Shown here: positions 50,001-64,000 of the stretch, piece after piece
Layout: each line of letters opens with the position of its first letter
Position numbering within the stretch: the first letter of the stretch is position 1
Assembly (NCBI RefSeq): GCF_000247815.1
Contig: NW_004775936.1
Location: 129,971 to 193,970 of the forward strand
Source: Ficedula albicollis
Lineage: Eukaryota > Chordata > Aves > Passeriformes > Muscicapidae
Direction: 5' to 3'
Length of the DNA: 64,000 nucleotides
Program-made: the position numbers and the translations under genes
The notes under the pieces: generated by a model
What the model was told of the DNA's origin: nothing
The model's database searches: none
The model's input: the letters and a program-made list of their open reading frames with translations, nothing else

Positions 50001-52420
50001 GATGTGGGCACTGCCAGCTCTTCAGGGTAGGCTTTTAATTGCTCAGCCCTGGGTTGTTTTTGGTTTTTTTTTCCTTAATTAAGCTGCTCTTGGAGAATTT
50101 CTAAATTTATGACAGGGTAAAATTCCTTGTTATGAGGTTTTATGAGGAAACCTGGAGACTTGAAAACATGTAGAAGGAAATTCAGTGTTGTACTGTGGGA
50201 GACATTCCCCAGCTCCTTGCAGTAACAACATGTCAATATATTTCTGTCTGCTTGACAATACGTAGGAAAAGCCTTTGATTTTGTAAAATTGCCTGTAATT
50301 TCTCTACATTTCTTTTGATTCTATTGATTAAAGCTTCTCTGCCCGCCTAGAGACATTAAATAGCAAACCATCTGCTAAAAGTGGATTGGCAACATTCCTG
50401 AAAATTAACATTCAGAAAAAAAGTTTAGTCTAAATATACTTCAAAGACTGTTTCTATTCGTGTTCTGAGATGAAAAGGAAAACAAAAACTTCTGTTACAG
50501 TCTGGCAAAAGGTTGCCAGGTAAGAATGCCATGTAGTTTCCTCAAAAAAATTGTTTATCTTTTAGGGAAAGAAGGAGCAGAGAGAGTTATTTATTCAGTG
50601 CTCTGTGTATTGGCACAGGTTCAGTGGAAGATAATTCTGGATATTTGCTTCTCCAGCAGTTGGATTATTATTTCTAACTGTCCTGTTAAGACCAGCTTTT
50701 AGGTAGTAAAGTCTTCTCTGAAGGCATTTACACCCTTTCTGTTACAAAAAAACCCAAAAAACAAAAATAAAAAAAAGGAAAAGATACAAGGTTTTTATTT
50801 GAAAGAATGAGGAAGTCCTGGAGTGACTGTTCAATCATAAGATTTTTTCCTTGCCTTAAAAACCTTTAGGTACTGATGGATATGAAATTATTCTTTTGGA
50901 CTGCATGCTTTGCACAGAAGGAATGTAACAGAGAGAATAGAGCCCCTGGATTGAGTTTCTGTCAGTGTGGTTGCACTCAGGGCTTGCTTTAGAATCTCAT
51001 CTCCATTGGACTCACAACGTAATTTTACTTTAAACAGTGTTTTTAATGCATCTCTTCCCCTCTCTGTTCAGTGTTTATGCTACACATTTATTAAGAGTGA
51101 CTGTGAATTTGCCTTTCTGCTGTTTAATGAGAACAGATGTTATTTTCTCCCAACTTCTTGACACCTGGAACTGTCAGAATTCCCCATGCTCATTCAATTA
51201 TCATCCAACAAGAAGGATTTATTCAAGCAACTTACTTAGAAGGAACAATTCAAAACAAGATACCCTTTTCACTGCTATCGAAATAAACTCAAGAAGTCCT
51301 GTTTATTTCATTGGAGTGAGTAGCTCTGTCTTTTAGATAAAAAAAATTTTAAAAAGCAATTTTCTGAAGTCACCTCAGACAGCAGGAATAACAGTGGGAG
51401 TAGAAGGCCCCAGCTGAAGGAATTTACACATTTACATTTCCCATCTTTCAGTTCAGTGTTTTAAGGCGAAGTCTTGTGCCCCAAACAGAATTTTCCTGCA
51501 GGTAACCATTGTTATTGATATACCTGATGATTGATATATGTGTTCTGGGCACGCTCCTTTTCCCAGCATGAGAAGGATGTGTTTTAAATCATCTCCTGTC
51601 TAGCAGTATTCTTGTTTTAGCTTGCCTTTGCAGCTCCAAACCCAAACCCAAAATAGATTGACTGAAGATACAAGGGAGGCTGCAGTCAGGCAGTTAGAAT
51701 TTGGTTGTGAATTTAAATAGTTTAAACCACTGCAGTAGTGCCATGTCAAGAGCATGATGACCTTTTCCCCTTTCCCACTTTTCCCCTTTCCTTTTTTTTT
51801 CCCTGTTAGTTAACTTAATTAATTTATTGTGTTTTCTAGGAGTGATTTCTCCCCCCCATTGCCCTAATTACTCCTTACCTCATTACCCTTTAAACCTTGT
51901 GCACCTGGGTGGTAATAAGTTAAGAGTTTTCAGTTGGTGGACTTTGGGAATTGCAGATAAAAGAATTAGGAAAAGATAAGTTAGGCCATGGGATATCTGT
52001 TACAAATGTGCAATAGTTCCTTTGCTGCCTCTTTGAAAGATTTTTGAAAACTGAGTGATTGCTGAAAAGGTCTTTGCTAAACTCTGTAAGCAGCCAAATT
52101 TCAGTGAGTGCTTGTAATGCAGAACAGCAGAAGGGGGAATGAAAATTAATTTTTCTCTAGTGACTTGATCCAATCCACTAAAAAGCCACAGAAGGCATCA
52201 TAGTCTCCTTATGTTCCTGTTAGAACTTGTTTTCCAGAGATGTGGAAGCAGCCAGTTGGCCAGCATGCTTCCTGCCTCCTGCTCAGGGATGCCATTCTTG
52301 GGATGTCTCAGCCTGGGAGCCCCAAGTGCACTGCAGGAAAGGCTCCAGGCTGGACTTGTTTCCACTTGTTCAGTGTGGGCAGCTTCTTGAATTACTCTGT
52401 TTGTTGGTACGTGCTTTATA
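47067..52420. other. Intron 1 sequence, no gene seen
   Basis: About 5.4 kb of AT-rich intron with short A/T runs (for example 48137-48149 and 49147-49172). The longest frames are about 100-120 codons with no recognisable domain. No CR1 or LTR signature was recognised here. Confidence 0.5.
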
Positions 52421-52520
52421 AATCTATCTATATCTATATGTATTATATAGATATATATAAGTAACATAATATTATATATAAGCAATATAATATATATATA
52501 TATAATATATTTATATACAT
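52421..52520. repeat. AT-rich (TA)n / ATCT-rich low-complexity tract
   Basis: TATCTATATCTATATG then repeated TATATA, ATAATATTATATA and TATATATATATATAATATAT. It is self-complementary throughout and could extrude hairpins. A typical AT microsatellite region. Confidence 0.85.
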
Positions 52521-54377
52521 TTTGAATTGGCTCTTGATTGCCCTGACATGTATTAGCCACTGCCTCTTACCTGACACAGAAAGTGCAGTCAAACCATTAG
52601 TGTGAGTAAAAGCCTTGAAATTAGAAGTGATGCCAAAACACACAGCTGTCAGAGGGGCAGAATTTCAGCAAAATGTTTTTTGAAAAACTTGTACTTCCCA
52701 TTTCTATAGGTCTCTTAGATATGTTTTGAATGTTTTTTTCCCTGTAAGTTACTTTGGAGCCTCCTCTGTTTAATCTCCTTTAGTGTGCTTTACCTTTCTG
52801 AGAAAAAAAAAAAAATTAAATTGCTTGAGGCGTACCTCAGAATTTTCCCACAGGGAACTGGAGGTAAAACCAGCTAATATAAATTCTGGGGAATTCATAC
52901 AATACATTTTAGTTATTATGTAATTGCTTAAAATTATTACCAGTAATGTTGGCATTAAAAGGAGGAATCGGATACCTACTGGGTTATCTCACAATAAGCT
53001 TTCTATTTTTTATTTCTGAATCTGAATTATTAAGAAAGCAATCTGTCTACCTTTCTTTCTTTTATAATCTAGCAGTCAAATTGATGTAATCAGAGGTTAA
53101 AAATCTTGCAAATAACTATATCCATCTCAGTCTCCTCCAGCTAATAGAGGGAGACACTGTAGGTACTCCCTTGTGCCAGTTGAAAAGCTGCATTTGTTAA
53201 TATTCACTGTCAGACAGTGTGCCTGGGAAAGAACACTCACCTGCTCCCAGTAATTTCCTGAATATTGCAAAATTTTCAAAAGCTTTTGCATTAACTCTAG
53301 AAATAAGCCCAAAGGAAAACGGGCATTATCTGCCCTTGAGCTCAATGACCTGATTTATTTAATCATGTCCTAGGTCCTTCCTAAGCTTTTGGGAAGAATT
53401 TCTGAGCAGAAGTGGGAGCAGAATTCATTCTGCTGAGATGCTGCCTGATCCTGGGCTGTACTGCTCCGTGCTCCCTTCTCCATCAGCCAAACTGAGTTTT
53501 GATTGCAGATAGACGAGAAACTGGGGCACAGCAAAATGAGCAGTAGCATTAGTAAATTAGACAGAAAGTGTGCTTTGCTATTTCCAGATGCAGATGATGA
53601 CCTGAGCTGCCTGTCCATTTGCTCAGCTTGGTGGGATCAGAGGCTGAGAACAGGAAATAGAGAGGCTGCTGGAATTCAGCATCTCTGGAATAATGGGGCA
53701 GTGAAACTTCGAGATGGGTCTTTGCCACTCCGGTCTTAATTTCAGGAGCCAACTGTGCCATTTGCAAGGATCAGAGAAAGTAAAAATAAGTGGAGACTAG
53801 GTGGAGAACTGCCAGGTTGCACGTGCACACTTGCAGAGGGTGGGAGCCTCAGCCAGTGGGAAGGGCTGAGCTTTTGGCACGTTTTGGGCTTATTTATTAC
53901 AAGCTTGGCAATGTCAGAACACACACCATCCCAGTGGGACGGATGAAGTTTTCAGTGTTTGAGGAGGATAATTTCTGTCACTGTCTGGTGATTTTTTTCT
54001 GTTTGCTCAGCACGTGTGGTACCCTCCTATAAGAAATCAGCATTTTACAGCAGGGTGGTGTTTTGGCATCCCTCAGAGCCCTGACTTCACCACTTCAGTT
54101 AGCCAGCTGATTTTTACATAACCATTTGCCCTTCTACAGGAGCCTGAACTTGAAAACAAATCATCACTAAAGTTCTTTGCCACTGAGCAGCAGAGGTAAG
54201 AACATCAGGAAGATCTGCTGCTGGCCAAGCTGCAGTTAAGAATTCTGGTGCATCATCCCCTGACATCTGTGTTTTCTAATTATTCTTAAACTAAAGCCAG
54301 ATTTCTGAGACATATGATGTTCTCAGGGTAGTGAGCACTGTCTTCACTGTGTATTAAGGTGCAGACAGTCTGTAGAC
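52521..54377. other. Intron 1 sequence, no feature seen
   Basis: About 1.9 kb with an A13 run near 52803 and no supportable gene or named repeat. Confidence 0.5.
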
Positions 54378-54521
54378 AATCACAGCATCTGTCTGTCTGC
54401 ATTTGCAGTTCTCAGCTGGCAGAAAGCTCCCCAGATTTCCATGTGGAGGAATCACAACATCTGTCTGTCTGCATTTGCAGTTCTCAGTTGGCAGAAAGCT
54501 CCCCAGATTTCCATGTGGAGA
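54378..54521. repeat. Two-copy tandem duplication, 72-bp period
   Basis: AATCACARCATCTGTCTGTC starts copies at 54378 and 54450; the copies differ at two positions (GCATCT/ACATCT and AGCTGG/AGTTGG). The 72-bp period keeps a short open frame in phase (repeated SQHLSVCICSSQL), but with no other sign of coding. Confidence 0.92.
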
Positions 54522-55913
54522 TCCACAGCCACTGGAGCAGGATCACTGTTGCTGATGGGATGGTCATTTACAAGATGAGTGTCTGGTGGAACCCTGCCTG
54601 CTGGAATAGCTGGGATCCTCAGTAATTCTTTCAGGGAATGTCCTGCCCCCTTTGGGTATTAGTGGTATAACCAGCAGGTGGGGATGATTTTTCTTCCATC
54701 CTGGCACAGGTGACACCTTAAGCTTGCTGAGCTGATTAATATCCCCAAACAAAAGCTTCAGTGTTTACTGTTCTAGAAGGAGGCTTGTCAAATTCAATCA
54801 GTCATCATATTTACATGGCAAATTCGTTTTTGGGTATATCCTAATCAGTGTGTGAATATTTTTCTGAAACAAAGCACAGAAACTTGACACTGTTTGGGGC
54901 CCTCTGCAATAAACAGAATGGCTAAAAGAATGTTTGCAGCAGGAAGATAAATGCTGTTACATTTTTAATAAGTGCATTTTTTTTTCTTCCATAATGGAAA
55001 TCCTTTTGCTGTTTTTGTTGGGAATCTTCCTTGTCAGAGGACATACTTATCTCCTCTTGTTTAGGCTCAATTTATATGCTGCGACTGCTTTGGCAAAATG
55101 CCAGCTGACCTTGTGACAATTTTGTACACAATGGGGCTGCGGCCCTTGTGGTGCTTGTTTCTGTCACTAGTTTGGATGCAATTCCTTTTCTTGCTTTGCT
55201 CAGCACAGGGAATACTGCCTTATATTTTTAAATTTGTGAAGAAGAAATAAAGATGTGCAAGGAAGGTGCTGTGTTTCTTTTTGGGAACAGATTTTTATGG
55301 TGCAGATGTAGTTTCAACCCCCTTTTTTTGAAATTCTGCTATTTCAAGGTGGCAGAGCAGGCACATTTGCAGGGTTATCATGTCTACTTCAGGAAGAAAA
55401 AAAAAAATAAAAATTGTGCAGTTTGGCCTAGCAAGGGAAAAATTGATGTTTTTGGTGCTGTCAGCTCTGCACTTTGTATTGCCTTGGCAAAATTTCAGCT
55501 AGAAGGGTTTTGTAAAGTTATGGATTGTCTTGACAATGACTGAAACTTGTAAAAAAAATCTTGCTTCATTTGATGACTACAGTGTGGTTGCTTTGTAAAG
55601 CATATATTTCCTGTGGTTTTCAGTAATGTAATTTAGTGCTGTAGCAAATGTTTTATTCCTTGTTAGGAGTACTTCCCCAAATGAAGTCTGAGAATTTACT
55701 GTAGAGGCAACAAAGCCATTAAGAGCTGTAACAGTGCTATACATGAAGTAGTGCTGTACAACAATTCCTGTCCATTATGGTGAGCTGATACTTCCACAGA
55801 AAAACCCATTTGAATTCATGCCTCAGTAAGAACTGCCTAGCAGCTTACTGACAGGAGGCAATTGTTTTTCTCTTAAAATTTCACTTCCATGAAATTCTTT
55901 ACACATAGATTAC
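54522..55913. other. Intron 1 sequence, no feature seen
   Basis: About 1.4 kb of AT-rich sequence, and nothing was recognised. Confidence 0.5.
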
Positions 55914-56037
55914 AGAAAGCCCTTGAACAACAAAACCAAACCACAATTACAGAAAGCCCTCGAACAACAAAACCAAACCACAACCCTCAAACCCAGAAAG
56001 CCCTTGAACAACAAAACCAAACCACAACCCTCAAACC
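55914..56037. repeat. Three-copy A/C-rich tandem repeat, 37- and 44-bp spacing
   Basis: AGAAAGCCCTYGAACAACAA followed by AACCAAACCACAA begins at 55914, 55951 and 55995. The second and third copies also share an ACCCTCAAACC tail. Short minisatellite. Confidence 0.9.
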
Positions 56038-59000
56038 AATGTAATCACTTGAACCTTTCCACAGAAGACCAATAAAGACAATTCTGCTAGGTAACCAGGA
56101 ATATTTTGTGAATTATTGCAAACTTTAAACATTGTAAGGAACTATAGTTTAAACATCCTTGAGTTTAGCATTAAATTGCTAGAGTAATGACGGATATGAG
56201 GGATATAAATATAAATTCTTGTGTGAATACAAAACCTCTGAAACCCCACATTTGCCTATTTTTTTCAGGAATATCTGATTTTAATGTAGATTATTGATTG
56301 GCTTTCCAGCCCAGGAGCTCTGTTTAATTATTAACACATCTCTCTCCACGAACCTCCAATTTCTAATGTGTGTTTAAAAGCAAAACCTCTCCCCTTCCTC
56401 CCACAGCCTCTGCAAGCCTGGCCCTTGTGCTGTGCCTGGCTAAGCTGGAGTTTAGTCAGAGCTGCAGTCCAGACTAGGGCTGGCTTGCCATTTGCTCTGT
56501 TAATATCTTAATTTCATTGAGCTGCTGCCCTCAGTGCCACTCAGTGAGCACTCTCCTTCTAATCCAATGTTTGGAGCTATTGATTCCCAGCTGACTTTAT
56601 TGCATGCCTTCAGGTACAAAGTCTGGGAAAAGGATTCCAAGCTGCCTAGCCCTGAGTTCCACTGAGCTATAGGTGCTCAGCAATTTTAATAAAGAGGCTA
56701 TACTGAGACAGGGGTTTAATTACTAGGAATGCACATTCTCTGCATCTGTTTCCTCTTCCATACATAGATTTCCCCATAATGACTCTTTAGAACAGAAGCA
56801 TCCAAGATTTGCATGTTTGATTTTTCTGATTTTGAGAATATGTGCTGCCTAACCTCCCAATTGCCTTCTAAAAGTTATTACCTCATTTTTTTTTTTTTCT
56901 TGTCTTGGAGCTGGAAGTTTTCCAGACAAAATGTTGTATTTTCTGAATTGCATAGTACTTTACCCTTTTCTTAATCCTACTGGCTTGGTCAGTAAAGCCA
57001 CAGCCAGCATGAGTGGCACTGGGATAATCTGCTTCACTGTGTATTTTCATTGAAATTAATTCCACCCTGACCCTGTTGTTTTTCCAGACCAATCTGTAGC
57101 CTTGACCAGTTTTCAAAAACTATGGCTGGAGTTTTTACAAGTGCAGAAAAGCCCAAGTGGTTTATTCTGTATATTCCAGATTGTTATGAATGTGTAGTGT
57201 TTTCTTCTTAAAAGTTGTGGGTTTTTTGTTGTTGTTGTTTTGTTTTGCTCAGTCGTAAAAGAGTAAGAAAATGTGTGTGCAGAATGTTAAAATTTATTAT
57301 GGGAGTCAAATTGATGAATTCAGCTTATCCATGTCTGCCAGTTAAGATGGAGAGGGCAAATGTTAGTTATTCACCTTGGGAAAAATGTATTTATTCCCTT
57401 GCAAAAGAGTCCAAGGTAAACTTTGAAAAACATTTTTATGAAATAACCATCTTGAGAGAATTTCAGTGCAGCTTTTCTATGTCTTTATTTACTTGTGCAG
57501 GTGAGAGGAAGAAGGGGGAAACAAAAGCCCCACACAAATGTATTTGTACAACAAAACAGAGAAAAACATATACTTGAAGCTTGATTTCTCCCTAGCACAT
57601 TTTCTGAGTCAATAGTTTCACTGTGGTAACTTTTAGAATTTCGCCTGAGGTTTTTCAGTTGATGATCACAACTTAGAGGGCAAAAATAAACCCACACCAA
57701 ATCCACAAACTTGGCCAAGAGCCTGCTCCCTTTGACTTGACAACGGGCAGGATTTATTTGGAATGCTTGGGCTGGAGTTGACTTTTGAATTGAGCTTGTT
57801 GTGCAGGAAAGTGTCGAATTAAGATAATGGGTAATTAAACTGAGTAATTCCCTCAATATCTGTATCTTGTGGTGCTGTCCAGGGAGAGGAAAGACAACGT
57901 TTCAATATTGCTGAGGGTCGGTCTCCTGTTCCTCTGTGGTCTCTTACATTTCTTCCTGGAAGTTTCTGTGAGACTGGAACCTGCCTTAGAGCCAAGTTTT
58001 GCAATAATACTCCAGTGACAATTAAATGTGCTTGGGTCTCTTGCTGATTCCTTGTGCAGGTCTGCTGAATGCTATCCTGAATGGTTTGATTTTGCATGGA
58101 GGCATAGAGGATGGGAAAAAGCCATAGAAATGATAAAAAAATCATTTATTGTTTTCAAAGAAACAAAAAAAGAAAAACTGAGAGCTTGATTTTTAAAGGA
58201 AGTGTATTCTTAAATGTAACTGTTTCAAATTATTTCTGCTATCATTTTGATTGGCAGTCTGGGTGACTTTGTGCCTCACTAACACTTGAATATTTTGCTT
58301 CACTTGGGTAGCTATCTTGCATGTTAATTTAAAAATTGTTCATTTTAAATCAGTGCTTCACAGGAATCCTTCTGAAGCAGGAACAGTCTTTCTTGTGCAG
58401 AGTGTAAAGGAGCAGGAGCATGCCCTAAGTGGATACTTCCAATAAAGATGTTCATAGGTCTAGTGTGAGCTCTGCCTTCCTTTCTTCCTGCTCAGAGCTG
58501 CCTTTGTTCATGATGAAAAAGGACTGTGTTTAATTGTTTTCCCTCAAACCTGGAGCAGCACTCAGGTTTTGCCTTCCTGGCCCTATTGTGACCATTACAG
58601 AGTGGGAAGGGATTCAGCTGATGGGAATTTGTGTCAAGGCACCCTGTAAAGACAGGGGCTCAGCTCAGTCCAGAATATTTATTTTCATTCCTCCATGGAA
58701 GAACCTGCTTCTCTCCACCAAAAACCTTTCATTAACCTTACCCTAACATGCAGATCCCTGCTGTGAAAGGAGCCTAATGTGCAGATATCCACCCTGTAAG
58801 TGTTTACAGTCAGTGAGATCAACCCACTTTAAAGGTTCGTCAGTCGAAATCTCTTGAAATCAATAGAGCTTTAAGCTATGTCTTTGAGCAAGCAAAAAAA
58901 TCCTGTTTTTTCTTCTCTGCTAAACTGGTATTTTGTTGTGTGTCATATTAGACACTAGCTCTTATGAGATGCTGTAGCCCTTTTAGGTTGGCTGTGTCAG

Positions 59001-60156
59001 CCATATATGAGGTTAAAATATACTGTTCAAATAAATGCAGTCCCAAGATGTTTATCTCAGTATTTTATCATGAATATTATTGTTGTATTTTGAATATATA
59101 CATAAATACATTGACATACTGGCTCATCTGTAACAATCCCCTGTTTCACTGGTAGTTAAATCCTCATTGTGTCGAGCCTTTTACTTGGGATACTCAGGCT
59201 CATTTAAATAAAACAGCAGACTTGGGATGTGTTGTGCACAGTTGTGGCACTGCTGCAGAATCTCAGTCAGAAACTAATAGATGAGGCAGAGGCAAGTAAG
59301 CAAACAAGGTGTTTCTGTGCAGGCTGGAGATATTAATTTATATATACAAACTCAGGAAATTATTTCTGCTGCCATGTGGGAATTTTGAGTGACAAGCCAT
59401 TATGAGTCCTAAAAACCAATTTATAGCAGTGCTTCAGTTCTAGCTTTTCCTTTAGGCCGCTGCTTCCACTGGGGTTCTGGGAATATGAGACTGGTTCTTT
59501 TGTTTTGTGCAGATTTCAGTGCAGCATCACAGAGATAACACATGTGTAAGGCACAAGTTCTGACTTTTCTTTTTTCCCCTTCATGCTGAAGCATTGCAGC
59601 AGTGCCAGGGTCACCCAGCTCAGCATTCTGTGTTACAGGCTTATCTTTAAAAAATGCCAGTATTGTAAAGGAGCAGTCATGGGCAGGAAGGATTTGTTGT
59701 GTTTTGCTCTTTATTACAAGAACAGGAAGGGTTTTGCCTGTGGCTTGGAGCTGAAGGGCACTTCCCAAACCAAGGGGATAATTTCTCCTGGTGAGGAAAT
59801 TGCCTTCTCTGATGGTGTGGGAGAAGTGAGAATGGAAGACTCCAGGGATTGAGCCTCTTGGCTGTTCTGATGCCCCTGGCACAACCTGGATGGTTGCCAG
59901 CCCCTGTTCATGGAAAGGGAAAAGGAAACCACACACTCTGAAAAACAATTTAATTAGGCTTGGTCTTCCAGGGCTACTGATCTGGTGACAGACATTAGAG
60001 GCTTTCTTCGTTTCATTAAAAAGTGAAAGCAGGGAAAATAAAAAAAAATGGGAGCCAAAAGAATACTTTCAAATGCTGCCAGTTAGGAGGAATTTGAAAT
60101 GTAGAGATTATGGAATGCTTTGATTTTTAAAGGCTTTATCTAAAGTCCAAGATCTG
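56038..60156. other. Intron 1 sequence, no gene seen
   Basis: About 4.1 kb. The longest open frames are 120-175 codons on both strands, overlapping each other, with no recognisable domain. No named repeat was recognised. Confidence 0.5.
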
Positions 60157-60865
<709 letters not shown>

Positions 60866-62953
60866 GAGAGGTCAAAGTGTGACCTGTTTCACAGGTAACC
60901 TGAACCTCCCTTGAGGTTGTTTGAGTATTTTGTGTGTCATCCCTTACCCAGTGGAGATCCCAAAGGGCACCTGTTCCTCCAGCCAGTGCCACATGCCAGC
61001 ATTCCAATGTGCATGTTGGTTTTTAGGGAGGATAAACCCCCACAAAACAAAGGTGAACTAGCAGCAGCTGTGATAGCATGGTTTAACATTCTTTAAGCAG
61101 TCTCCAGCTCTCCTGGTTTGAAGTGCAGAATAACTGTGTGTGTGCACAGCTGAGGACACGCCGTGCTCAGTGTGTCTGGTACAGGGCTGTGCTGAGCCTG
61201 GACTAACCAGACCCAGCCTGGCCAGGCTGCCAGGGCCATCCCTGCCCTGTGCTCTACTAGCCCCTTCACTGCTGCTCTGGGTTCCTCTCTGCTGGCTTTA
61301 AATCCTCATTAAATGGCTTTAAATTCTCCTTAAAGTCCAACAAGGGCAGTTCTGGTAGGTGCTGTGCCGTTTATACCCTGTGTGTGTGTGTGTTCTTCAT
61401 CTGCAGACAAAACAAGCTAATGAGCTGGACTGGGCATGACAGGATGAATATAAATATGTAGAATAGCATCATGTTATGCATGTATGTTGTCACAACTCGT
61501 TACCTGCTGTGGCAGTGTCACCTTACAGGTTCTGATGTGTTTGTGACAGCAGAGAGTCTGAAGGTCGTGCAGGTCTTACATCAGTGCTTTTTTATTAAAT
61601 GTTTACCTTTCATATTTTTCTTCTTATTTCCCCAAGGATGCATTTTAAAGTTTTTTCTGTGTCAAATTAATTTTATTCAGTTTATTTATTTACTTCCAGA
61701 ATGGCTCGGCATAAAAAGGGAAGATTAAAGGCAAAGGAAAAAAAAGGCAAGCAAGCAGAAGATTCTTGCACAGTGTGCATCTTGAAGTTAAATGAATATG
61801 TAATTTGAGGCATCAGGCAAATTAAAGCTGGTTGGTTCCATCCACTTAACCATGGTCGTATACAAAGAGTTAAACAGTTGCTGCTCATTATATGTATGAT
61901 ACTAATTAGGGTTCTTAAACTGTGTGTGAAACAGCATATGGCATGTTAACTCATAAAGCAGGTTTTTTCTGGTCATAGGACTTATTCATTATTTAGTAAG
62001 AATATTTAATTTATGGACATCACAGAATGAATTAATTCAAATTAATTTTCAGGCTCTTCTATGATCTTTTTATATGTGACCACAGAGCAGGTGATTGTCC
62101 AGTGATTGCCATCAAAAGTCCAGTCTGAAATTTCTGTGAGTTTGCAGCCCGACTTTTTTTTTTTTTTCCTTCAGTACAAGATTAGTTCAGTTCATGGTGT
62201 TCCAAATGCTTAATACCATTAGATGAGTCGTGATGGTGATAGTTAAATTGTTTAAATTCTACTTCTGATGAGGAGCATTTGTTGAATTTCTTGGTTTGGT
62301 GGGGCTGGAGCAGCACAGGCTCTTTCTGAGCTCTGGGCGGAAGGAAGAGGTAGTAAAAGGGTTTTGTCCAGAAATAAATTCTGCCCTTTGCACATGACAT
62401 TAAGGAAGAGCAGCTGCTGTTCACCATTGTGGCCATTCATGACCGAATAAAATTGTTCCAAAATAGGACAGGGACTCCTGAGAATATTGTGGTACAAGCA
62501 AACAGTTTGTGGTGAAAAGTTAATCTGCACAGCTGGGGCTTTTCTAGGAAACCCCTCTGAATTGCCAAATTTTGGTAGGCATTTCAAGGCAACAGCAATT
62601 TCTGGGAGGTTTTTTTGAGGCTGGCAACTGCAGTTGTCTGGGACTTGCCAAGAGCTGCTTATCACAAAGTGTTTTTGTTATTGAAATGGAAGATGTTCCC
62701 AGGATTGATCAGGAGATTTCCAGGGCTCTGCTTTATTGAGTTTCTCACCCAGACAGGCAGTGACCGATGTGCTGACCTTGTCCCATGGGGTTTGCTGTGG
62801 ATTTAATGTCTCCTGCACTCTTCCTCCTGCTTTTGTTCCTCTCCCTTCCTGGAAGTCCTGCTGCCTGGCAGTGCCTGCAGATTTTCTTGGATGATAACTC
62901 CTTGAAATTTTCATCCCAGCAACACCTGAAAAGCAGGTACAAACTCTGAGTTC
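60866..62953. other. Intron 1 sequence, no feature seen
   Basis: About 2.1 kb with a short (TG)n run at about 61380-61392 and T-runs near 62156-62168. No exon or named repeat was recognised. Confidence 0.5.
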
Positions 62954-63105
62954 CCACTGATGTTTGGATATAGCACTAGCTCGACCCCCCTGCCCCTTCC
63001 TGACCCCTCACTTGATTAAACAAACAACTCCACTGATGTTTGGCTGTAGCACTAGCTCGACCCCCCTGCCCTTTCCTGACCCCTCACTTGATTAAACAAA
63101 CAACC
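62954..63105. repeat. Two-copy tandem duplication, 76-bp period
   Basis: CCACTGATGTTTGG starts copies at 62954 and 63030; both run through TAGCACTAGCTCGACCCCCC and TGACCCCTCACTTGATTAAA. Differences are limited to about three bases (ATATAG/CTGTAG and CCCCTTCC/CCCTTTCC). Confidence 0.93.
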
Positions 63106-63877
63106 TGCTGGCACCTGCAGGAAGGTGTGAGCTGGGAAAATCAGCTTTGCTTTGGTGCCGCAGTTCTGGCAAACTGGAAAATCAAATCCTTCCCATTTGC
63201 AGAGTGGGCTTGGGAAGGACGGGGCTTCTCTGAGGAGATCGTTCAAAGCCTCAGAGGTGTGAATGTTTTTATGGTATTGATTATTAATGAAGCCAAGGGG
63301 AAGAAAGGTATGACTACATTATTTTTTTAAAGGAAATTTGTTCTCAAAATGTCACCGTTGTTCTCACTAACTGAATTGGCACTTTTCTTCTGGCAGCTAA
63401 GACTGCACAATAATAAAACCTGGGTCCTAATCTTGCTTGTAATAAAGCAAATGTCCCCAGTTAGTGTCTGCCAGTGTTTGGTATTGCTGGAGTGCAGATC
63501 AGTTAAATCTCTACATGCTGCAATATCTAGATTGTACCCAAGGCTCCAGGCTCTAACAACAGCCAGGACTTGGCAAAGACAATTTTCTTTGAACCCTTCA
63601 TTTCCTGGCTTTGTGCTTGGGCTTCTCACAGTCTGGTCTTGCAATTAAAGCATCACTGTCATCCCCAAAGACTGATCTTGTAATTTGTAGTTTTAAAGCA
63701 GTCTCTTTTTATGGAGTGGAAGGAAATTGCACATAAATATGAATATCTTTTTGTATTTTGTATAGCTGGGGCGTTGTACAGCACTAAACCTAACAAATAC
63801 TTCCTGTTGTATAGACTACATGAATATTTTATTTATAACCATTCAAAGCAGAATGATCTAGAATTCATTAAGCAGCG
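63106..63877. other. Intron 1 sequence, no feature seen
   Basis: About 0.8 kb of intron with short frames only. Confidence 0.5.
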
Positions 63878-63966
63878 AACAATTAAATTTGCAGATTAAA
63901 TGTAGGTTAAGTGTTTGAATTAAACAATTAAAATTGCAGATTAAATGTAGGTTAAGTGTTTGAATT
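63878..63966. repeat. Two-copy tandem duplication, 45-bp period
   Basis: AACAATTAAAWTTGCAGATT followed by AAATGTAGGTTAAGTGTTTG starts copies at 63878 and 63923 with one or two differences. Local AT-rich duplication at the window edge. Confidence 0.9.
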
Positions 63967-64000
63967 GTAAAGTAGAAGAAAGAAATTTAAACTAGTATAA

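Noticed and set aside
54359..54625. 88-codon frame with a duplicated 24-residue block (SQHLSVCICSSQL)
   Set aside because: The 72-bp duplication happens to be in phase; no other evidence of coding.

Overview
The window looks like vertebrate nuclear DNA, most likely from a bird. It has very low coding density. It carries several CR1-type LINE 3' fragments with the bird/reptile consensus, and two diverged copies of an LTR-like element. One unambiguous vertebrate gene exon is present: the first coding exon of a polypeptide N-acetylgalactosaminyltransferase that I recognise as GALNT18, on the + strand at 38846-39080. No prokaryotic operon structure, CRISPR array, rRNA or tRNA was recognised. The species cannot be determined from the sequence alone.

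Layout. Positions 1-36949 are upstream of the gene. I see no coding exon there. This part holds an AT-rich tandem repeat (475-665), two copies of an LTR-like element (694-1190 and 13977-14498) and CR1 fragments (3487-3622, 18990-19840, 30215-30480). It also holds a 446-bp tandem duplication (5186-6077), a long (ATT)n microsatellite beside an N gap (8253-9074), a GATGTTACA-type minisatellite (9751-10020), several short two-copy tandem duplications, and a 573-bp run of pure G (27289-27861). Positions 36950-37295 form a CpG-rich block, followed by a GA-rich purine minisatellite (37296-37895), then a 718-bp run of pure G (37900-38617), then the 5'UTR and coding exon 1 of GALNT18. From 39081 to the end the window is GALNT18 intron 1. 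It contains a pyrimidine tract, one CR1 fragment (40262-40430), a 21-bp minisatellite (43512-44433), a highly homogeneous 48-bp minisatellite (45474-47066), more small tandem duplications, and a third G run (60182-60840) flanked on each side by exactly 25 A. Exon 2 of GALNT18 was not found.

Interpretation. The only gene product partly encoded here is the N-terminus of a type II Golgi/ER membrane glycosyltransferase: cytosolic tail, signal anchor and start of the lumenal stem. The 5' leader has a two-codon uORF in a good start context and a second uORF overlapping the start codon, so start-site choice may be regulated. The CpG-rich block is the probable promoter, but the G run sits between it and the start codon, so the true promoter/5'UTR sequence there is uncertain.

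The most unusual signals are sequence-structural: three G homopolymers of 573-718 bp, all on the same strand, and a 46-bp duplication on both sides of the N gap. I judge both to be assembly or consensus problems more likely than biology. The 48-bp and 21-bp arrays are probably real VNTRs. I did not find a convincing new biological system, and nearly all long open frames here are by-products of repeats whose unit length is a multiple of three.
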